Below are positions 59,446 through 64,000 of a stretch of DNA of 64,000 nucleotides, piece after piece. Every line of letters begins with the position of its first letter. Within the stretch, counting starts at the first letter, position 1. Under the pieces are notes generated by a model that saw only the letters and a program-made list of their open reading frames with translations, had not been told where the DNA came from and ran no database searches. The stretch is from Limnothrix sp. CACIAM 69d. GTDB taxonomy: Bacteria; Cyanobacteriota; Cyanobacteriia; CACIAM-69d. The position numbers and the translations under genes are program-made. The stretch spans positions 1-64,000 of the forward strand of contig MKGP02000041.1 in NCBI GenBank assembly GCA_001913845.2, written 5' to 3'.

Positions 59446-60522
59446 GTGACCGCAACCGTTGTCAGTTCCGAAACCCGCCGCCGGCCCGTGTTTCCCTTCA
59501 CGGCGATCGTCGGTCAAGAAGAAATGAAGTTGGCGTTGATGCTCAACGTCATTGACCCCAAGATTGGGGGTGTGTTGATCGTTGGCGATCGGGGCACGGG
59601 CAAATCCACCACGATTCGCGCCCTGGCCGACTTGCTCCCGGAAATTGATGTGGTGGACGGCGACCCCTTCAACAGCGACCCCCGCGACCCGGAATTGATG
59701 AGCGACGAGGTACGCGATCGGGCGTTGGCGGGTCAGTCCTTGCCCGTGGTGCAGCGCAAGGTGCAAATGGTTGACCTGCCCTTGGGAGCCACCGAAGACC
59801 GCGTTTGCGGCACGATCGACATTGAAAAAGCCCTGGCCGAAGGGGTGAAAGCCTTTGAACCGGGCCTGTTGGCCAAGGCCAATCGCGGCATCCTTTATGT
59901 GGATGAAGTGAACCTGCTCGATGACCACTTGGTTGATGTGCTGCTGGATTCGGCGGCCTCGGGCTGGAACACGGTGGAACGGGAAGGGATTTCGATTCGC
60001 CACCCGGCGCGGTTTGTGTTGGTGGGTTCCGGCAACCCAGAAGAAGGGGAACTGCGGCCCCAACTGCTCGATCGCTTCGGGATGCACGCGGAAATTCGCA
60101 CCGTGAAGGAGCCGAACCTGCGGGTGCAAATCGTGGAAGAGCGATCGGCCTTTGACAGCAGCCCCCAAAGCTACCTCGATCGTTGCCAAACGGAGCAGCA
60201 AGCCCTGCAAGCCAAACTGGTAAACGCTCGGAACCTATTGCCCTCGGTGGAGCTGGACTACGATTTGCGGGTACAAATTTCCCAGGTTTGTTCTGAGCTG
60301 GATGTGGACGGGTTGCGAGGCGACATTGTGACCAACCGGGCCGCCAAGGCGATCGCCGCCCTCGAAGGTCGCACCCAAGTAACCGTCGATGACATCCGCC
60401 GGGTGATTGTGCTCTGTTTGCGTCACCGGCTGCGGAAAGACCCGCTAGAAACGATCGACTCGGGCTATAAGGTTGAGAAAACATTCTGCTCGGTCTTTGG
60501 CCTGCCCTTCGAGCAAAACTAA
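59446..60522 (+). CDS. chlI: Magnesium chelatase ATPase subunit I
   Basis: This 358-residue AAA+ subunit forms the ring that drives magnesium insertion into protoporphyrin IX, the first step committed to chlorophyll. Walker A is [10 protein letters not shown] (about 46-55), Walker B is [14 protein letters not shown] (about 147-160), and the sensor region contains [21 protein letters not shown] (core GSGNPEEG and RPQLLDRF). The length is usual for cyanobacterial ChlI. The start GTG 59446 suits the family. The other subunits, ChlD and ChlH, are not in this window. Confidence 0.96.
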   Translation: MTATVVSSETRRRPVFPFTAIVGQEEMKLALMLNVIDPKIGGVLIVGDRGTGKSTTIRALADLLPEIDVVDGDPFNSDPRDPELMSDEVRDRALAGQSLPVVQRKVQMVDLPLGATEDRVCGTIDIEKALAEGVKAFEPGLLAKANRGILYVDEVNLLDDHLVDVLLDSAASGWNTVEREGISIRHPARFVLVGSGNPEEGELRPQLLDRFGMHAEIRTVKEPNLRVQIVEERSAFDSSPQSYLDRCQTEQQALQAKLVNARNLLPSVELDYDLRVQISQVCSELDVDGLRGDIVTNRAAKAIAALEGRTQVTVDDIRRVIVLCLRHRLRKDPLETIDSGYKVEKTFCSVFGLPFEQN

Positions 60523-60550
60523 GACGCAATTGCATCAAGATCACCATAAA

Positions 60551-60570
60551 CAAGGGGCTTAAGCCCCTTA
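60551..60570. repeat. Palindromic repeat, near-perfect copy
   Basis: CAAGGGGCTTAAGCCCCTTA differs from the 18265 and 58083 copies only in the last base. It lies about 30 bases after the chlI stop. The following ATCCCCT and later GATTTTGT also resemble the 58083 copy, so these two share a longer element. Confidence 0.8.
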
Positions 60571-60756
60571 TCCCCTGGGACTGCCCTCCCGGGATTTTGT
60601 ACGGGGTGGTCAAAGATTGGAATCAAAATAAGACCCAAGATCGATCGATTGGGCCTTAGGGCAACCCGCGCATCGGTACAGGGCAGAAAATGATGGGCGG
60701 GCCAGAGTTCCTTGGCCTGCTGAAGCTCTAGCAATCTGAGAACGGGAGGCGAAACC

Positions 60757-61806
60757 GTGGCGCTGCTGTTGGCCGGTGATGTGGGCGGAACCAAAACGAT
60801 TCTGCGGTTGGTGGAAACCGACAGCCGAACCCCTCAGGCGGTGGAATTGCAACCCCTGTATGAGGCCCAATACGCCAGCCGGGACTTCACCGACTTGGTG
60901 CCGATGGTGGAAACCTTTTTGGGGGCTTCCGGACTCAATCGCCGGCCCGATCGCGCCTGTTTTGGGATTGCGGGGCCCGTGGCCCACGGCACTTCGCGGC
61001 TAACGAATTTGGGCTGGTTCCTGGAGGTCGATCGGCTAATCCAAGCCCTCGAAATTCCCCATGTGGAACTGATCAACGACTTTGCCGCCGTTGGCTATGG
61101 CATCCCGGTGCTGGAAGCGGCGGATTTGCAAGTGTTGCAGCCGGCCAAGGCCGATCCCATGGCCCCGATCGGGATTTTGGGGGCGGGCACTGGCTTGGGC
61201 GAAGGATTTTTGATTCCAACGGGCGAACCGGGCCGCTACCGAGCCTTCAGCACTGAGGGCGGTCACACAGACTTTGCGCCCCGATCGGCCCTGGAATGGG
61301 AGCTACACAACTATTTGCAGGAGCGATATCAAATCGATCGGGTCTCCGTGGAGCGGATTGTTTCCGGTCAAGGGATTGTCGGCATCTATCAATTTTTGCG
61401 CGATCGGCAAACGGGCCACGAAAACAGCACCGTCGCCCAAGCCATCCGCACCTGGGAACAGGAAATGGGCCGCAGCGAAAAGAGCATCGATCCCGGTGCA
61501 ATCATTGCCCGTGCTGCCTTGGAAGAGTCCGATGCACTCTGCGAACAGGCCATGAACTTGTTTGTGGCCGCCTATGGAGCCGAGGCGGGCAACTTGGCCC
61601 TGAAGCTCTTGCCCTACGGCGGACTGTATGTGGCCGGAGGCATTGCCGCCAAGATCTTGCCCTTGCTCGATCGGGGCCAGTTTCTATTTCACTTTGGCAG
61701 CAAGGGCCGGGTGAGCGAGCTGCTAGAAAATGTGCCCGTTTCGGTGGTCTTGAATCCTCAAGTGGGCTTGCTGGGAGCGGCGGTGTGCGCAGCTCAATTG
61801 GGCTAG
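60757..61806 (+). CDS. glk: Glucokinase
   Basis: This 349-residue enzyme phosphorylates glucose with ATP, feeding glycolysis and the oxidative pentose phosphate pathway. The phosphate-binding start is LLAGDVGGTKT (about 5-15). Other family motifs are ACFGIAGPV, LINDFAAVGYG, LGAGTGLGEGF, STEGGHTDFAP and VAGGIAAKI. Start GTG 60757 has GGGAGG upstream. It is probably a single-gene unit. Confidence 0.94.
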   Translation: MALLLAGDVGGTKTILRLVETDSRTPQAVELQPLYEAQYASRDFTDLVPMVETFLGASGLNRRPDRACFGIAGPVAHGTSRLTNLGWFLEVDRLIQALEIPHVELINDFAAVGYGIPVLEAADLQVLQPAKADPMAPIGILGAGTGLGEGFLIPTGEPGRYRAFSTEGGHTDFAPRSALEWELHNYLQERYQIDRVSVERIVSGQGIVGIYQFLRDRQTGHENSTVAQAIRTWEQEMGRSEKSIDPGAIIARAALEESDALCEQAMNLFVAAYGAEAGNLALKLLPYGGLYVAGGIAAKILPLLDRGQFLFHFGSKGRVSELLENVPVSVVLNPQVGLLGAAVCAAQLG

Positions 61807-62227
61807 GGCGCGATCGATTCATTCATCAATTCATTCACAGGGCAATTCATCCGTGCATTGTCCGCGCATTCATTAACCCACAGCTTAAAAAGCCAAAATT
61901 AAGAAAAGCCAAAACCGAAACGGGGCCAAGACCTGCAACTTTCCTAAGATTCTCGATGAACTTGGTTGGTGACAGCGACTGGCTCAGGCTCGGTTTTAGC
62001 TTTTCAGAAACCTTTTCAGTAGATGCTTTGTAGATGCTTCGTAAATGCTGAATCAATCAGTGCTGAATCAATCAGTGCCGAATCAATCAATGCCGAAAAC
62101 GATAGGAAAGCGCATAGGATAATGCTTGAACACGACTCCAGAAGCTTTGAGGGATGGTTGATTGAACAACAGCATCTTCAAACGCTCAGATTCTGGAGTC
62201 TCCTATGGGTTCTGATTAACACAAGGG
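61807..62227. other. Intergenic region with repeats
   Basis: No supported gene. It holds 15-bp tandem repeats at 62046-62097 and a 10-bp inverted repeat GACTCCAGAA/TTCTGGAGTC at 62134-62143 and 62191-62200. A plus-strand ORF (62023-62274) reads the tandem repeat as AESIS units but overlaps the FHA gene end and has no ribosome binding site. Confidence 0.5.
62046..62097. repeat. 15-bp tandem repeat, 3.5 copies
   Basis: TGCTGAATCAATCAG is repeated at 62046-62060 and 62061-62075. A variant follows at 62076-62090 and a partial fourth copy ends near 62097. Confidence 0.8.
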
Positions 62228-62662
62228 TTAATCATCATCCGTGTCTTCCGGGTCACCCACCATGTTGGGGCTAATCAAGGTGATATCAAACTCGTCCGGT
62301 GGCCCGATCGAGAGCGTATCTTGCTTGAGGGTGTAGTAAATGGCCCGAACCTGGGGCCCAAAGACAATTTCGTCCTCGTTTTGTAAGTCGTGAACTTGCA
62401 GCTTACGACCGTTAATTAGCAGCCCATTGGCACTGGGTTTACCCTTGAGGTTGCCATCGACAATTCGGTAATAGGCTGTACCGTCGTCATAGGACAGACG
62501 AACGAGGGTGGCGTGCCGACGCGACACAAATTGAGAAACAAGGATGACATCGCACTTGGGATCGCGTCCAATGGAGTAGACGGGATTTTCGAGAATAACT
62601 TCCCGTCTCCCCTTGTCGTCTTCAACGATTAAGAGGTGATTTTGCCTGGGTTCTGCGGGCAT
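62228..62662 (-). CDS. FHA domain protein
   Basis: This 144-residue soluble protein is a single forkhead-associated domain that should bind phosphothreonine peptides. The key residues are visible in YSIGRDPKCDVILVSQFVSRRHATL (Arg of GRD, Ser and His of SRRH, core positions about 30-54). NGLLINGRKL follows at about 78-87, and DEIVFGPQ after it. The C-terminal 40 residues extend beyond the domain and end in acidic DTDDD. The target is unknown. The last codons lie inside a 7-bp inverted repeat at 62214-62233. Confidence 0.9.
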   Translation of the reverse strand: MPAEPRQNHLLIVEDDKGRREVILENPVYSIGRDPKCDVILVSQFVSRRHATLVRLSYDDGTAYYRIVDGNLKGKPSANGLLINGRKLQVHDLQNEDEIVFGPQVRAIYYTLKQDTLSIGPPDEFDITLISPNMVGDPEDTDDD

Positions 62663-62733
62663 GGGCTGATTATGCGGACTGGATTAACTGTGCTCCACGA
62701 AGTGTGGAGACTCTTGACGTAGCTCGGTTACGG

Positions 62734-64000
62734 CTAATTCTGACATGTCTGGTTTTGTTCAGGCAGCGCACTAACTGCCGATCGGGCGCTGACACGCAGG
62801 AGCAGGGAATTACTTACCACACTGACAGAACTGAAAGCCATCAGAGCGGCAGCGGTGGCAGGACTAAGCCCCAATCCAACGGAGGGTAACCAAAGGCCCG
62901 CCGCGAGGGGAATGCCAATCGCATTGTACGCGATGGCCCATAACAGGTTTTGGCGAATTTTACGGAACGTTGCGCGGCCGAGCATGATTGCGCTCGGCAG
63001 GTCGAGCAGTCGATCGCGCGTCAAAATAACACCGGCGGTTTCTAGGGCAGCATCGGTGGCCGATCCCAGAGCAATGCCAACGGGGGCGGTCGCCAGAGCG
63101 GGTGCGTCGTTGATGCCATCACCCACCATGGCCGGATGGGGCAATTGGCTGATGATTTGGGCTTTTTGGTCGGGTCGCAGCTCGGCAACTACGGCCGATC
63201 GGGGCAAGCCAACCTGATCGGCTAAGGCGTTGGCCACCTCGACCCGATCGCCCGTCAACACCCGAATGTCCAACCCCAGTTGCTGGAGCCGCTGCACGGT
63301 GGCGATCGCGTCGGGTCGCAACTCGTCGGCGGCCGACAGCAGCCCCACCAGTCGATCGCCCTCTGCCACCAAAATCGGTGTTTTCCCGGCCTGGGCCGTT
63401 TGCTGAAGGATCGATTCCACTGACTCCGGCAAGGGAATTCCCCCTTGAGCCAGCCAGGCCCGATTGCCAACCCAAACGGGGCGATCGGCCACTTGGGCCT
63501 TGGCTCCCAGGCCCGGCTCCGTCACGAAGTCTTGGGCCGGGAGGGCAGGTAGCGCAGCAGCCGCTTGGGCGATCGCTTGGGCCAGGGGGTGGCGAGTGCC
63601 CCGCTCCACGGCCGCCGCCAACTGCACCAGGCGATCGCCCGTCATCTCAGCCACCAGGGGTTGGCGATCGACCAACACCGGTCGCCCTGTGGTGAGGGTT
63701 CCGGTTTTGTCAAAGACCACCGTGGCCACCTGCTGGAGCCGCTCCAGCACATCCCCACCCCGGATCAAAATCCCCTGTTCTGCGCCCCAACTGGAGCCAA
63801 CCAAAATGGCCGTCGGCGTGGCTAAGCCCAAGGCACAGGGACAGGCCACCACCAACACGGAAATGGCGAGCTTCAGGGCCAATTGCCCAGGGGTCACCGG
63901 CTCCGACACCATGGGGGCCATCCCGGCCATGGCCAGGTGATTGACATGGGTGGTGGTTTGGGCGGCCGCTTGCAACACAGCGGGGAATCGATCGCCCCAG
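62734..64000 (-). CDS. Heavy-metal P-type ATPase, 5' end missing
   Basis: The window contains the C-terminal 421 residues of a P1B-type ATPase; the gene continues past base 64000. The metal-site motif is ACPCALGLATP, the phosphorylation site is DKTGTLTTGRP, and the hinge is GDGINDAPAL. Further TM segments follow near the C-terminus. The CPC motif fits copper or silver transport, and the family includes the cyanobacterial thylakoid and plasma-membrane copper pumps CtaA and PacS, which I cannot tell apart from this part. Copper import into the lumen supports plastocyanin. Confidence 0.9.
   Translation of the reverse strand, partial: WGDRFPAVLQAAAQTTTHVNHLAMAGMAPMVSEPVTPGQLALKLAISVLVVACPCALGLATPTAILVGSSWGAEQGILIRGGDVLERLQQVATVVFDKTGTLTTGRPVLVDRQPLVAEMTGDRLVQLAAAVERGTRHPLAQAIAQAAAALPALPAQDFVTEPGLGAKAQVADRPVWVGNRAWLAQGGIPLPESVESILQQTAQAGKTPILVAEGDRLVGLLSAADELRPDAIATVQRLQQLGLDIRVLTGDRVEVANALADQVGLPRSAVVAELRPDQKAQIISQLPHPAMVGDGINDAPALATAPVGIALGSATDAALETAGVILTRDRLLDLPSAIMLGRATFRKIRQNLLWAIAYNAIGIPLAAGLWLPSVGLGLSPATAAALMAFSSVSVVSNSLLLRVSARSAVSALPEQNQTCQN

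Noticed and set aside
62023-62274. Plus-strand ORF reading the 15-bp repeat as AESIS units
   Set aside because: It lacks a ribosome binding site and runs into the FHA gene on the other strand.
1-64000. CRISPR arrays and tRNA genes
   Set aside because: No regularly spaced repeats with unique spacers were seen, and no T-loop GGTTCRANTCC with a cloverleaf context was found by eye. A tRNAscan-SE run would settle the latter.

Overview
The window looks like chromosomal DNA from a filamentous or unicellular cyanobacterium with fairly high GC. The evidence is the very frequent HIP1-type octamer GCGATCGC and its GATCG core, the magnesium chelatase gene chlI, a Tab2/Atab2 photosystem translation factor, a LabA-type NYN protein, an EcaA-type alpha carbonic anhydrase, and several families I know mainly from cyanobacteria. 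I cannot name the species; a Limnothrix/Leptolyngbya/Prochlorothrix-like lineage is a guess. There is no CRISPR array, rRNA, recognisable tRNA, transposase or prophage.

Layout. 1-460 holds a short plus-strand unit: a perfect Shine-Dalgarno, a 24-codon ORF and a strong terminator. 584-8638 is all minus strand: Tab2 protein, an orphan sugar-type ABC permease, a DrrA-type ABC ATPase, a cupin, two tandemly duplicated GT39-like membrane glycosyltransferases and a protein with a possible Rad52/DdrA-like N-terminus. 9130-12473 is an RNB-family ribonuclease with an eroded catalytic aspartate cluster, followed by a secreted alpha carbonic anhydrase. 12476-16016 has a PAS histidine kinase, an isochorismatase-like protein and an AI-2E-family permease, with a MITE-like element between the first two.

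16139-27401 is a coherent iron-siderophore uptake island: PepSY membrane protein, lipoprotein, two paralogous AMIN-TonB-dependent receptors, a TonB with an unusual C-terminal extension, ExbD, ExbB and an AraC-family regulator. Two direct repeats 21 bp apart lie upstream of exbB and are a candidate AraC-type operator. Iron-siderophore complexes would cross the outer membrane through the receptors, powered by TonB/ExbBD; the PepSY protein probably handles reduction or release.

27636-47667 is mostly housekeeping and envelope: a TPR-GT61 glycosyltransferase, metG, a LabA-like protein, a long LptC/LptA-like lipoprotein, an aminotransferase, a pentapeptide protein, an OmpA-like protein, fmt, a large hybrid histidine kinase with a degenerate receiver, tmk-holB, a GerMN protein and a GFA protein. 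47840-52934 has an MFS permease, modBA molybdate uptake, a GT2 glycosyltransferase that may make glucolipid, and a small cyanobacterial protein. 53881-64000 has a BioD-like/DRTGG protein, a family 4 uracil-DNA glycosylase, two GNAT acetyltransferases, small conserved proteins, chlI, glucokinase, an FHA protein and the 3' part of a metal P-type ATPase cut by the window end.

A palindromic repeat, CAAGGGGCTTAAGCCCCTTG, recurs in intergenic positions near gene 3' ends (18265, 58083, 60551, and degenerate near 13974). Two of these copies sit inside MITE-like elements.
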